The position numbers and the translations under genes were made by a program. Positions 1 to 8,560 of a stretch of DNA of 64,000 nt are shown one piece after another. The DNA is from Acinetobacter pittii (GTDB lineage Bacteria; Pseudomonadota; Gammaproteobacteria; Pseudomonadales; Moraxellaceae): the NCBI RefSeq assembly GCF_034064985.1, contig NZ_CP139249.1, forward strand, positions 1,364,001 through 1,428,000. Reading direction: 5' to 3'. Numbering within the stretch: position 1 is the first letter of the stretch; each line of letters starts with the position of its first letter. Below the pieces are notes generated by a model. The model saw nothing but the letters and a program-made list of their open reading frames with translations, was not told the origin of the DNA and did no database searches.

Positions 1-948
1 ATCGTATACATCACATGTAAAAATAAATTCATCAACATCGTATGTCGCTAAAAGTTTTTGTAAACCAGAGCGAACTGTATCTACAGAACCAATTTGCGCC
101 ATTGCATAGAAGTTTTCAACAGAAAGCTGTTCTGCTGTATTCCATAATCCCTGCATTGATTCAACTGGAGGTTTAAGCTTCAAACTTTCTCCACGAATTA
201 AACCTAATACGCGTTGGTAAGCACTGGTTGCTAGAAACTGTGCTTCCTCATCTGTATCTGCTACAACAACAGGTACACCCATTGAAACATATGGCTTATC
301 TAGATACTCAGAAGGTTCAAAGTTCTCTCGATAGAGTTGAATCGCTTGACCTAACATACGTGGTGCAAAATGTGATGCAAATGAGTAGGGAAGTCCAAGT
401 TTTGCCGCGAGTTGTGCACTAAATAGACTAGATCCAAGTAACCAAACAGGGACATGGGTACTTTGTCCCGGTGTTGCAATAATTTTTTGTCCTACTTGAG
501 GTACATCAAAATATTTTAAGATTTCGACAACATCTCTAGGAAATTGATCTTCTGTTTCTTGATGGCCACGACGTAAAGCTCGCATGGTCAGTTGGTCTGT
601 ACCAGGAGCACGGCCTAAACCAAGTTCAATACGATTTGGATATAAAGTAGCAAGCGTCCCGAATTGTTCTGCGACAACTAAAGGGGCATGGTTAGGGAGC
701 ATAATTCCACCCGAACCCAAACGAATATGCTGTGTATGTGCTGCAATAAAACCAAGTAAGACGGCTGTAGCTGAACTTGCGATACCATCCATATTGTGAT
801 GCTCTGCAAGCCAGAAACGTTCATAACCTAGCTTTTCTGCATGTTGTGCTAATTCTAGTGCGTGGCGTAATGAAAATTCGATAGTTTTATCATTACGAAT
901 GGGAGCAAGTTCCAAAATTGAAAACTTGGTATCTTGAAGTGATCGCAT
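1..948 (-). CDS. LLM-class flavin-dependent oxidoreductase (luciferase-like monooxygenase), 3' end cut by window edge
   Basis: The minus-strand frame is open from an ATG at 946-948 to base 1, giving 316 residues with no stop, so the C-terminus lies outside the window. The protein resembles bacterial luciferase-like TIM-barrel monooxygenases that use reduced FMN: an N-terminal barrel strand with LELAPIR, an LAEHH motif (residues 47-51), [10 protein letters not shown] (about 78-87) and GLGRAPG (110-116), all typical of the MsnO8/YhbW-type subgroup. The last visible residues ([11 protein letters not shown]) resemble the family's end, so only a short tail is missing. The substrate cannot be told from sequence. 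Two matching inverted repeats lie directly upstream and may be operators. Family call is firm; function is inference. Confidence 0.88.
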   Translation of the reverse strand, partial: MRSLQDTKFSILELAPIRNDKTIEFSLRHALELAQHAEKLGYERFWLAEHHNMDGIASSATAVLLGFIAAHTQHIRLGSGGIMLPNHAPLVVAEQFGTLATLYPNRIELGLGRAPGTDQLTMRALRRGHQETEDQFPRDVVEILKYFDVPQVGQKIIATPGQSTHVPVWLLGSSLFSAQLAAKLGLPYSFASHFAPRMLGQAIQLYRENFEPSEYLDKPYVSMGVPVVVADTDEEAQFLATSAYQRVLGLIRGESLKLKPPVESMQGLWNTAEQLSVENFYAMAQIGSVDTVRSGLQKLLATYDVDEFIFTCDVYD

Positions 949-967
949 GCGATATTCTCGAATAAGG

Positions 968-1023
968 ATATATCGAAATAATACGATATATAGGATGTGA
1001 TGTATATCGTTTTTTTTCGATAT
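968..1023. promoter_or_regulatory. Two ATATCG-N8-CGATAT inverted repeats upstream of the monooxygenase
   Basis: Copy 1 has arms ATATATCG (968-975) and CGATATAT (984-991) around an 8-base centre. Copy 2 has arms ATATCG (1004-1009) and CGATAT (1018-1023), also around 8 bases (all T). The centres are 34 bp apart. Two identical-spacing palindromes in front of one gene look like a dimeric repressor's operators, for example a TetR- or MarR-type protein. No matching regulator gene is in the window. Confidence 0.5.
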
Positions 1024-1041
1024 TAAATTTTATCTATCAAT

Positions 1042-1066
1042 AAAAAAGCACCCGAAGGTGCTCTTT
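1042..1066 (-). terminator. Rho-independent terminator of the first glycine-zipper gene
   Basis: Stem AGCACC (1047-1052), loop CGAA, stem GGTGCT (1057-1062). The A-run before it gives a U-run on the minus strand. The same hairpin is found after the paralogous gene at 1826-2245. Confidence 0.85.
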
Positions 1067-1081
1067 TGATTCATTTGTGTA

Positions 1082-1588
1082 TTAGCGGTTTTTATACCAA
1101 CCACGGTGTAAGCCATTGTCATGGCGACGGCTACCGCCTTTATAATAACGACGGTCACCATCGTAATATCTACGGTCATCACGATCATAACGGCCGCGAT
1201 CATAACGGTCATCGTAATTACGGTCTTCAGCTACTTTACGACCGAGTGCCGAACCACCAGCTGCACCTACTGCTGCACCGATGTAACCACCATTTGTACC
1301 GCCCATATTTTTACCAACGGTATAACCAGCACCACCACCTAATGCACCGCCAATCGCAGCTTCTGTACGATTGCGACGGTCACTTGCTGCAGCTGCACCA
1401 CCAGCTCCACCTAAAGCAGCACCGATTGTTGCACCTGAGGTACCACCAATACTTTTACCAATTGCTGTACCCACTACACTACCTAAAGCAGAGGTTGCAG
1501 CAACACGCGTACCATTATCTGCATGTGCAACTGTTACCATAGAAGACGTTGCAAGTACTGCACTAGCTAACCAAATATTCATTTTCAT
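1082..1588 (-). CDS. Glycine-zipper envelope protein with Asp/Arg/Tyr-rich tail
   Basis: A 168-residue protein with a Sec signal peptide (about residues 1-23, ending VAHA). Next comes a Gly/Ala-rich glycine-zipper region (about 34-115) with repeated GxxxG patterns such as GTAIGKSIGG and GGALGGGAGY, and last a polar tail rich in Arg, Asp and Tyr. Glycine-zipper segments pack in or against membranes, so an outer-membrane or periplasmic place is likely. It is a close paralog of the protein at 1826-2245; the two differ mostly in the tail. No enzyme motif is present and I do not assign a function. A terminator follows at 1042-1066. Confidence 0.82.
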   Translation of the reverse strand: MKMNIWLASAVLATSSMVTVAHADNGTRVAATSALGSVVGTAIGKSIGGTSGATIGAALGGAGGAAAASDRRNRTEAAIGGALGGGAGYTVGKNMGGTNGGYIGAAVGAAGGSALGRKVAEDRNYDDRYDRGRYDRDDRRYYDGDRRYYKGGSRRHDNGLHRGWYKNR

Positions 1589-1779
1589 CTTGGAACTCCA
1601 TGTCCTTTTTACTGAAAGGACAGTATTTTTATCTTGAGGTAAATGTAATAAAAAATTTCGTGATAATTATGGAGAAGCCAAACGGAGATACGAGTGTTTT
1701 GTGTCGGTTTGTATGGTTTGTATTAATATGTGGATAAATCATGTGTATATCAAATGGTAGCGTGGAATTTAATCAAAAA

Positions 1780-1803
1780 TAAAAAAGCACCCGAAGGTGC
1801 TTA
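1780..1803 (-). terminator. Rho-independent terminator of the second glycine-zipper gene
   Basis: Stem AGCACC (1786-1791), loop CGAA, stem GGTGCT (1796-1801), with a preceding A-run acting as U-run on the minus strand. It is identical in core sequence to the one at 1042-1066, so the terminator seems to have been duplicated along with the gene. Confidence 0.85.
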
Positions 1804-1825
1804 AATGTCTATTCATCCACTTTGA

Positions 1826-2245
1826 TTAGTGATGACGACGGTGTTTTTTCTTCCAGTGTTTAGAAGATCGGTCAGCATCACGGTCTTTAGAGATTTTATT
1901 ACCTAAAGCAGAACCACCTGCCGCGCCTAAAGCAGCGCCGATATAACCACCGTTCGTACCGCCCATGCTTTTACCAACGGTATAACCAGCACCGCCGCCT
2001 AAACCACCGCCAATTGCAGATTCTGTACGGTGACGACGATCACTTGCAACAGCTGCACCACCAGCACCACCTAAAGCAGCACCAATTGTTGCGCCAGATG
2101 TCCCACCCATACTTTTACCAATTGCAGTACCAGCGACACTACCTAGAGCAGAAGCAGCTGCTACATGTGTTGTATTGTCAGCATGCGCTACAGTAACCAT
2201 AGAAGTTGCTAAAACAGCGCTACATAACCAAGCATTTAATTTCAT
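1826..2245 (-). CDS. Glycine-zipper envelope protein, paralog of the neighbour, His/Lys/Arg-rich tail
   Basis: A 139-residue exported protein with signal peptide (about 1-22, ending VAHA) followed by a glycine zipper almost identical to that of the gene at 1082-1588 (GTAIGKSMGG, GATIGAALGGAGG, GGGLGGGAGY). The tail is short and basic, ending KKKHRRHH, where the paralog has a longer Asp/Arg/Tyr tail. The start is the ATG at 2243-2245, with a plausible GGA-containing ribosome site upstream. Tandem arrangement, same orientation and the same terminator indicate local gene duplication. Function is unknown. Confidence 0.82.
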   Translation of the reverse strand: MKLNAWLCSAVLATSMVTVAHADNTTHVAAASALGSVAGTAIGKSMGGTSGATIGAALGGAGGAAVASDRRHRTESAIGGGLGGGAGYTVGKSMGGTNGGYIGAALGAAGGSALGNKISKDRDADRSSKHWKKKHRRHH

Positions 2246-2438
2246 ATTCTACTCCGTGTCCTTAACTGCAGGACGCCTAATCTTTTGTTACGGCAAATGT
2301 AACAAAACACTTCTCCTAAAATATGGAGAACCATCTTTTGAGTATTGCAGTTTAGTGTCTGGTTTGTATGTTTTCTATTAAAATAGAATATTTAATACTC
2401 ATATAGAAAAAAGTAATTCTCATTTAACATTCTTAAGT

Positions 2439-3344
2439 TTATTTACGGTCAGTTGAACACAAGAAATCAATGAAAGCTCGTGTGGCAGAAGACATATGCT
2501 TATGTTGTGCATATAGTAAAGAGAAAGGGCGTGTATGACCTGCATAACCCTCAAGTACGGGCTGTAGCTTTCCTTGTTGAATTTTTTCATTAACGATAAA
2601 TTCGTAACTCTGACATATCCCTAGCCCATTTTCAGCAAGAGACACGACTCCTAAAATATCTTCTTTTATTAAAATCCGATTCGTTGGTATCCACTGAATT
2701 TCCTGATCTATATCTTTAAAGAACCACGGAGTGACCTTGCCATTACTTGGCAACTCAAAGGCAATACATTGATGATAATTTAACTCTTCTAGTGTTTTTG
2801 GAGTACCCATACGTTTTAAGTAAGTGGGTGAGGCAACAAGTTTTAAAGGTGCCTGCTCTAAAGGGCGAGCCACAAAAGAGCTATTTGGAAGGTGTCCTTG
2901 ACGAATAGCTAAATCGAATCCCTCAGCAATTAAATCAACGTTTCGATTAGAGATACTGATTTCAATTTGAATGTCTGGATATTGCAAAAGAAATTTTTCT
3001 AATAAAGGGGGCAAACGATAATGCCCATAAGTTGTGGGGACGCTTAATTTAATTTTTCCAGAAATTTGTAGTTGTTCACCTTGAATCACTCGCTCTGCAT
3101 GGTCAATAAACTGAAATGCATGTTGCATCTTTTCATAATAAAGCTGACCTGCTTCGGTCAAACTTAAATGACGAGTTGTTCTTCTAAAAAACTGAATACC
3201 TAATCTTTTCTCAAGTCGTGTAATTGTTCTACTAATGACTGAAGGAGTTGTTGCTAAATAAATTGCAGCTGCACTAATAGAAAGCTTTTCAGCCACAATT
3301 AAAAACACTTCAACATCTGCAAGATGGTCAAATTGACGAGACAT
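2439..3344 (-). CDS. LysR-family transcriptional regulator
   Basis: A 301-residue protein of usual LysR length. Residues 1-60 form the winged helix-turn-helix (ISAAAIYLATTPSVISRTI, then LGIQFFRRTTRHLSLTEAG). Residues 90-295 form the periplasmic-binding-like effector domain, opening with GKIKLSVPTTYG. The closest recognisable type is the DsdC/GcvA-CrgA-like group that controls a neighbouring divergent gene. It is divergent from the exported DJ-1/PfpI gene at 3464, with 119 bp between the two starts, so control of that gene is a reasonable inference. The effector is unknown. Confidence 0.92.
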   Translation of the reverse strand: MSRQFDHLADVEVFLIVAEKLSISAAAIYLATTPSVISRTITRLEKRLGIQFFRRTTRHLSLTEAGQLYYEKMQHAFQFIDHAERVIQGEQLQISGKIKLSVPTTYGHYRLPPLLEKFLLQYPDIQIEISISNRNVDLIAEGFDLAIRQGHLPNSSFVARPLEQAPLKLVASPTYLKRMGTPKTLEELNYHQCIAFELPSNGKVTPWFFKDIDQEIQWIPTNRILIKEDILGVVSLAENGLGICQSYEFIVNEKIQQGKLQPVLEGYAGHTRPFSLLYAQHKHMSSATRAFIDFLCSTDRK

Positions 3345-3371
3345 TTTGTCCTCAAACGCAAAAAAGATTTG

Positions 3372-3410
3372 TAAATATGGTTGTTTATCTACCTTACTAG
3401 CAAAAGTAGA
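3372..3410. promoter_or_regulatory. Candidate LysR operator between divergent genes
   Basis: Inverted repeats TAAA-N8-TTTA (3372-3387) and TCTAC-N13-GTAGA (3388-3410) lie in the 119-bp divergent region. LysR proteins bind dyads with a T-N11-A core. This is a pattern match only. Confidence 0.3.
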
Positions 3411-3463
3411 ATATATCCATCCCAGTTATAAAACCAGCAAATGGTTGGAATGAAGGTCGAATA

Positions 3464-4303
3464 ATGAAGAAGTTAAATAAAGTAATCCTTGCTATGATTA
3501 CCGCTTCAGCAGCATTAAGTGCAAATGCCGCTCATGTATTAGTTGTTTTATCTGATGAAGCCCAATTAGAGCTAAAGAATAATCAGGTTTTTAAAACAGG
3601 TTTTTACCTTAATGAATTGATGCAGCCTACAAAAATGCTTTTAGATGCAGGCCATACAGTAACTTTCGCTACACCAAAAGGGAAAGCTCCAACCTTAGAT
3701 GAATCATCGAATAATGCGATATATTTTAATCAAGATGAAAAAGCGTTAAAGCAGTATGCAGGTTTATTGCATGATCTAAAATTAACATCTGCTCAAGATT
3801 CTCCAGTTGTGAGCCTATCTCGTATTGAGCAAATTGGTGTAGACCAGTTCGATGCTATTTATATTCCAGGTGGGCATGCGCCTATGCAAGATCTATTAAA
3901 AGATAAACAACTTGGAAAAGTACTTACTGCTTTCCATAAAGCTGGTAAACCTACTGCGTTGGTCTGTCATGGTCCTATTGCATTAATGTCTACTTTACCT
4001 AATGCTTCGGAAGTAATTAGCCAACTAGAACAAGGTAAAACAGTCAAAACTGGTGAATGGATTTATAAAAATTATCGGATGACGGTGATTAGTAATCAGG
4101 AAGAAGAACAGGCTAAAGCTTTATTAAAAGGTGGAGAAATGAAGTTTTATCCTCAAACTGCATTACAGTCACTTGGAGGTAAGTATCAAAGTAATACCAC
4201 TGCATGGACTCCAAACGTAGTGGTGGACCGTGAACTTATTACAGGACAAAACCCAGCGTCGGCTGTTTTAGTGGGTAAAACTTTATTAAAAAAATTAAAA
4301 TAA
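3464..4303 (+). CDS. Exported type 1 glutamine amidotransferase-like protein (DJ-1/PfpI superfamily)
   Basis: A 279-residue protein with a clear signal peptide (about 1-22, ending SANA), followed by a DJ-1/PfpI fold similar to the Hsp31-like and cysteine hydrolase branch. The nucleophile elbow is ALVCHGP with Cys168, and YIPGGHAPMQDL carries the conserved partner segment. Members of this superfamily act as chaperones, glyoxalases or deglycases, but most are cytoplasmic; the signal peptide predicts a periplasmic role. It is divergent from the LysR gene at 2439-3344. The exact reaction is unknown. Confidence 0.88.
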   Translation: MKKLNKVILAMITASAALSANAAHVLVVLSDEAQLELKNNQVFKTGFYLNELMQPTKMLLDAGHTVTFATPKGKAPTLDESSNNAIYFNQDEKALKQYAGLLHDLKLTSAQDSPVVSLSRIEQIGVDQFDAIYIPGGHAPMQDLLKDKQLGKVLTAFHKAGKPTALVCHGPIALMSTLPNASEVISQLEQGKTVKTGEWIYKNYRMTVISNQEEEQAKALLKGGEMKFYPQTALQSLGGKYQSNTTAWTPNVVVDRELITGQNPASAVLVGKTLLKKLK

Positions 4304-4316
4304 TTTGGCTGAGCAA

Positions 4317-4340
4317 AGAGGTTTTTTAAATAAAGCCTCT
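4317..4340 (+). terminator. Possible terminator after the DJ-1/PfpI gene
   Basis: AGAGG/CCTCT arms extended by T/A pairs around a short AT loop form a hairpin 14 bp after the stop codon. The U-tract is poor, so confidence is low. The rest of 4341-4594 is AT-rich leader with no ORF that I can support. Confidence 0.35.
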
Positions 4341-4518
4341 ATTGTCATATAAAGGGAAAATATGACTTATTATTTCCTACAGAAAAGCCAAATTATAGGC
4401 AAGTAAATAAATCTTATTCGAAATCATTATATTTATACGCCTCTACTTATTGGGAAAGTTGATGAATTGGCTGATTATATATGTCATTTAAGCAGCATAA
4501 TCTGTAAACTATGCGCTA

Positions 4519-4547
4519 TTTTTACGATTTTGCTTATCTTCTATACT
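4519..4547 (+). promoter_or_regulatory. Possible sigma-70 promoter of prfA-prmC
   Basis: A -10 like TATACT at 4542-4547 is preceded, at 17 bp, by a weak -35 like TTTTTA (4519-4524). It sits about 48 bp before the prfA start. Confidence 0.35.
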
Positions 4548-4594
4548 TACATAGCGTTCGATAAGCTTTTTGGACTTTTGAGATATTTCCTCTT

Positions 4595-5683
4595 ATGAAA
4601 GCGTCACTCCGTTTACGACTTGATCAACTCTGTGATCGACATGAAGAACTTACTGCATTGCTTGCAGATGCTGAAGTGATCTCCGATAACAAACGTTTCC
4701 GTAAATTGTCTCGTGAACATAGTGATTTATCTGAAATTACCGAAGTTTGGGGCAAATACCGTCAAGCAGAAGAAGATATTGAAACTGCTGAAATGATGAA
4801 GTCGGACCCAGACTTTAAAGATATGGCAGAAGAAGAAATTCAAGCAAATAAAACATTGCTTGAAGAATTAGAAAGCCAGCTCAACATTTTGATGATTCCA
4901 AAAGATCCGAATGATTCTAATGCGGCTTATTTAGAAATCCGTGCTGGAACAGGTGGTGATGAAGCTGCAATTTTCTCTGGTGATTTGTTCCGCATGTATA
5001 GTAAATATGCAGAGACACAAGGCTGGCGTATTGAAGTGCTTTCTGAAAATGAAGGCGAGCATGGTGGCTTTAAAGAAGTTATTTGCCGTGTAGATGGTGA
5101 TGGCGTTTACGGTCGCTTAAAGTTTGAAAGTGGTGCTCACCGTGTGCAACGTGTTCCAGCCACTGAATCACAAGGTCGTGTGCATACGTCAGCATGTACA
5201 GTTGCGATCTTGCCTGAAATTGACGTTGATACTAACGTTGAAATTAATCCGGCAGATTTACGTATTGATACTTACCGTGCGTCAGGTGCGGGTGGTCAGC
5301 ACATTAACAAAACCGATTCGGCAGTGCGTATTACTCACATTCCAACCGGTACAGTCGTTGAGTGCCAAGAAGAACGTTCACAGCATAAAAACAAAGCTAA
5401 GGCGATGGCATTGTTAGTATCGCGTTTAGAAAATGCTAAACGTGCAGCAGCCGATGCAGCAACTTCTGAAATGCGCCGTGATTTGGTCGGTTCTGGTGAC
5501 CGTTCTGAACGTATTCGTACTTATAACTACCCACAAGGGCGTATGACAGATCACCGTATTAACCTAACTTTATATAAGTTAGACGCGATTATGGAAGGTG
5601 ATTTAACTGAACTACTTGATAGCTTACATCGTGAATATCAGGCAGATCAGCTTGCGATGCTTGCACAGGAAAATGGCGGCTAA
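4595..5683 (+). CDS. prfA: Peptide chain release factor 1
   Basis: RF1 reads UAA and UAG stop codons in the ribosomal A site and triggers release of the finished peptide. The 362-residue length is standard. The tripeptide anticodon PAT is at residues 188-190 (RF2 would have SPF), and the catalytic GGQ, whose Gln is methylated, is at 233-235 within RASGAGGQ. The N-terminal coiled-coil domain spans about 1-100. The stop codon overlaps the prmC start by one base (TAATG), coupling RF1 to the methyltransferase that modifies its GGQ. No hemA is upstream, unlike in enterics. Confidence 0.98.
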   Translation: MKASLRLRLDQLCDRHEELTALLADAEVISDNKRFRKLSREHSDLSEITEVWGKYRQAEEDIETAEMMKSDPDFKDMAEEEIQANKTLLEELESQLNILMIPKDPNDSNAAYLEIRAGTGGDEAAIFSGDLFRMYSKYAETQGWRIEVLSENEGEHGGFKEVICRVDGDGVYGRLKFESGAHRVQRVPATESQGRVHTSACTVAILPEIDVDTNVEINPADLRIDTYRASGAGGQHINKTDSAVRITHIPTGTVVECQEERSQHKNKAKAMALLVSRLENAKRAAADAATSEMRRDLVGSGDRSERIRTYNYPQGRMTDHRINLTLYKLDAIMEGDLTELLDSLHREYQADQLAMLAQENGG

Positions 5684-6498
5684 TGAATATTGCTCAAGCG
5701 CTTGCAATTCGTGGTGAGCCTGACAGTTATGAACGACAAGAAAATGCTTGGTTACTTGAGCATTTTCTAAAAATCAATTCGCTTGAATTAAAGTTTAGAC
5801 TTGAGCAAGAGTTAACTGCCCAACAAAAGCAAGATTACTTGGCTGGTCTTGAACGTATCCAAAATGGTGAGCCTTTAGCTTATGTGACGGGTTCACAGCC
5901 ATTTTGGACACTCGATTTAAAAGTAACGTCTGATACTTTAGTGCCACGACCTGATACTGAGGTTTTAGTTGAAACTGTTTTAAATCTAAATTTGCCAAAT
6001 ACTGCAAATATTGTTGATTTGGGAACGGGAACAGGTGCAATTGCGCTTGCATTAGCAAGTGAACGTCCAGATTGGCAAGTCACGGCAACTGATATTTATG
6101 CGCCTACTTTAGAAGTCGCAAAAGAAAATGCACAAGCACATGATTTGCAACGTGTGAAATTTGCCTGCGGCGCTTGGTTTGACGCACTTGAACCACAAAA
6201 GTTTGATTTAATTGTTTCTAATCCGCCCTACATTGACCCTGAAGATGAACACATGCAAGCTTTGGCTACAGAACCACGCCGTGCATTGGTTGCAGATCAT
6301 CAGGGACTGGCTGATATTGAAATTATTATTGCTCAAGGGAAAAACTGGTTAAAACCGCAAGGCTGGATTGTACTAGAGCATGGTTATGATCAGGGACAAG
6401 CTGTTCGAGATATTTTCACAGAGTATGGTTTTAGCCAAATTAAAACTATTCAAGACTATGGCCAAAATGATCGAGTCACTTTGGCATGCTGGATTTAA
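5683..6498 (+). CDS. prmC: Release factor glutamine N5-methyltransferase
   Basis: PrmC transfers a methyl group from SAM to the Gln of the GGQ motif of RF1 and RF2. The 271-residue protein has an N-terminal helical domain that grips the release factor (1-90), a Rossmann SAM site VDLGTGTGAIALALA (about 110-124), and the NPPY catalytic motif at residues 180-183, where Asn and the two prolines bind the substrate amide. Its ATG overlaps the prfA stop by one base, so the two genes are translationally coupled. It ends 2 bp from the stop of the convergent ABC permease. Confidence 0.98.
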   Translation: MNIAQALAIRGEPDSYERQENAWLLEHFLKINSLELKFRLEQELTAQQKQDYLAGLERIQNGEPLAYVTGSQPFWTLDLKVTSDTLVPRPDTEVLVETVLNLNLPNTANIVDLGTGTGAIALALASERPDWQVTATDIYAPTLEVAKENAQAHDLQRVKFACGAWFDALEPQKFDLIVSNPPYIDPEDEHMQALATEPRRALVADHQGLADIEIIIAQGKNWLKPQGWIVLEHGYDQGQAVRDIFTEYGFSQIKTIQDYGQNDRVTLACWI

Positions 6499-6500
6499 AA

Positions 6501-7340
6501 TTACCTTTGTAGTGTATCTCGCCAACGTAATAACCAGTTTTCGATAAGTTTCATTAAGGTATCGGTTACTTTACCCAATAGGGCTAATAAAATAATTGCA
6601 ATGATAACAATATCTGGTCGAGACGTTTCTCGGCCATCACTGAGTAAATAGCCAATCCCTTGAGTGGCTGCAATCAGTTCAGCTGCAATCATAAACATCC
6701 AAGATAAACTTAAGCTGTTACGTAAACCCGTTAAAATGCCTGGAGATGCTGCCGGTAAAATAATAGATATAATCCGCTGAAAAGCATTAAGCCGATAAAC
6801 TTTTCCAACTTCAATGAGCTTTTTATCTACATTATGAATTGCTGCAACTGTATTGGTATAGGTTGGAAAAAATGCTCCGATTGCAATCAATGTAATTTTA
6901 GAACCTTCGTCAATTCCTAACCAAAGCAATAACAGGGGAATCCAAGCAAGACTTGGGATCGATTTAATTGCTGAAAAAGTTGGTTCTAAATAAGCTTCTG
7001 CTTCTTTGCTTAATCCAACCCAAATCGCAAAAATTAAACCTAAACCGCTTCCTATAATAAAGCCCAACAGAACACGCCATGTACTAATATAAATATGGGC
7101 AAACAGGTCGCTATGAGCTAAATCTAAAAAAGATTGCCATAAACTAGACGGTGCAGGGAGTAGATAAGCATCGATATAGCCATTTCTGACTAAAAACTCG
7201 CAAGCCGTTAAAAAGATGAGGGGAATGAGTAGCACTTTAAACCACCGTGTAAATTTGTGGTTTAGATGCTTTTTCTCAGATTTTGAAGCCTGCTGAGCTA
7301 AGAAGTGATTTAGCTCAGCTTTGTTAAGTGAATCACTCAT
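6501..7340 (-). CDS. ABC transporter permease, nitrate/sulfonate/taurine type (SsuC-like)
   Basis: Integral membrane permease of 279 residues with a BPD_transp_1 fold: a cytoplasmic N-terminus, a first span near residues 33-52, and about five further spans. The EAA-type loop that contacts the ATPase lies around TNTVAAIHNVDKKLIEVGKVYR. The family imports aliphatic sulfonates, taurine or nitrate. It is encoded 3 bp after the binding-protein gene at 7344-8318, so they form one operon. No ATP-binding subunit gene follows; the next gene is the convergent prmC. The ATPase must be encoded elsewhere. Substrate is uncertain. Confidence 0.9.
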   Translation of the reverse strand: MSDSLNKAELNHFLAQQASKSEKKHLNHKFTRWFKVLLIPLIFLTACEFLVRNGYIDAYLLPAPSSLWQSFLDLAHSDLFAHIYISTWRVLLGFIIGSGLGLIFAIWVGLSKEAEAYLEPTFSAIKSIPSLAWIPLLLLWLGIDEGSKITLIAIGAFFPTYTNTVAAIHNVDKKLIEVGKVYRLNAFQRIISIILPAASPGILTGLRNSLSLSWMFMIAAELIAATQGIGYLLSDGRETSRPDIVIIAIILLALLGKVTDTLMKLIENWLLRWRDTLQR

Positions 7341-7343
7341 ATA

Positions 7344-8318
7344 CTATTTCACGACTTTTTGAGCAAAACGAGGGTCTAACAACTGATCAACCACTTGATT
7401 GACGTTGGTACCTTTTCTAACCAAGTCTTCTTCTGTCAAAATTTTCCCAGAACGTTTTAGCGCTTGTGCTTGAGTTGCTGATGGAATGCTTTGATCGAAG
7501 TTGGTTCGGCTCAGTTGTAGTTTAGCCACAGGTAGAGGAAGTTTTGATTCTTGAGCTAAAAGTGCTGCCACTTTATCTGGATTGGCTTTTGCCCATTTTC
7601 GGGCTTGTTCGTAGGCTTTAATAACGGCTTCTACCGCTTCAGGGCTTTGCTTTGCAAAATCTTCTTTAACGCTCAGTACGCTATAGCTATTAAATCCAAC
7701 ATTACGATAAAGCAATTTTGCACCCGATTGAATTTGACCTGAAGCCATTAATGGATCAAGTCCAGCCCAAGCATCTACTTGGCCACGCTCTAATGCAGTT
7801 TTGCCGTCTGGGTGTTGTAGATGAACCAGTTGTACATCACGTTTACTCAAACCGACTGTATCTAGTGCTTGTAGTGTAAATAAGAAAGGATCGGTTCCTT
7901 TGGTAGCTGCTATTTTTTTACCTTTTAAATCTTTTAGGCTTTTAATTGGTGAATTTTTTGCGACAACAAGCGCGGTCCATTCCGGTTGGCTTTGTACATA
8001 AACCGTTTTAATTAGACTACCATTCGCTCGACTTAATACAGCAGCTAATCCAGCGGTAGAAGCAAAATCGACGCTGTTACTGTTGAGATATTCTAATGAG
8101 CGGTTACTACCTTGACTAAAAACCCATTTAATTTGGGTATTTGGTAGTGCTTTTTCGAGAAGCTTTTGATCTTTAACGACTAAACTGGTTGGTGCATAGT
8201 AAGCATAATCAAGTTTAAGTGTAGTCGGAATTGCTGCAAAAGCAGATGAAGCAAATACAAACCCCAATGTTGATGCCAACAAAGTCTTTGGTAGAGAAAA
8301 TTTTGATTTTATAGACAT
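7344..8318 (-). CDS. Aliphatic sulfonate-type ABC transporter substrate-binding protein (SsuA-like)
   Basis: A 324-residue periplasmic binding protein with a Sec signal peptide (about 1-28, ending SSAFA). The NMT1/SsuA-like fold shows DYAYYAPTSLVV near the start, then KGKKIAATKGTDPF in the second lobe and AWAGLDPLMA. It would capture a sulfonate or related organosulfur anion for the permease encoded directly downstream. The 242-bp region upstream (8319-8560) holds its promoter; I see no clear operator in it. Family call is firm, substrate is inferred from the family name only. Confidence 0.9.
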   Translation of the reverse strand: MSIKSKFSLPKTLLASTLGFVFASSAFAAIPTTLKLDYAYYAPTSLVVKDQKLLEKALPNTQIKWVFSQGSNRSLEYLNSNSVDFASTAGLAAVLSRANGSLIKTVYVQSQPEWTALVVAKNSPIKSLKDLKGKKIAATKGTDPFLFTLQALDTVGLSKRDVQLVHLQHPDGKTALERGQVDAWAGLDPLMASGQIQSGAKLLYRNVGFNSYSVLSVKEDFAKQSPEAVEAVIKAYEQARKWAKANPDKVAALLAQESKLPLPVAKLQLSRTNFDQSIPSATQAQALKRSGKILTEEDLVRKGTNVNQVVDQLLDPRFAQKVVK

Positions 8319-8560
8319 GATAAAAATAAAACCGAAATGAAATAGGAGATCATCCTTTCACGTGTTTAGAGGCTTATGAACTTAGTTATTTTGATTTATA
8401 AATCAGTTTGAAAGATAAAAGTTTGAATAAAATTATAAATCACTGTTTTTATGAATATTATTAAGTTTTAAATAAAGCGTTTATCTGAAATATTGAATTT
8501 AAAATACATAAATATCATAAGCTTAATCTCTAACGCCTTAAGCTTCATTCGATGTATATG

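Noticed and set aside
1066..1542. Plus-strand His/Leu-rich 158-residue frame
   Set aside because: It is antisense to the glycine-zipper gene; its odd composition mirrors that gene's repetitive Gly/Ala codons, and no ribosome site or family is seen.
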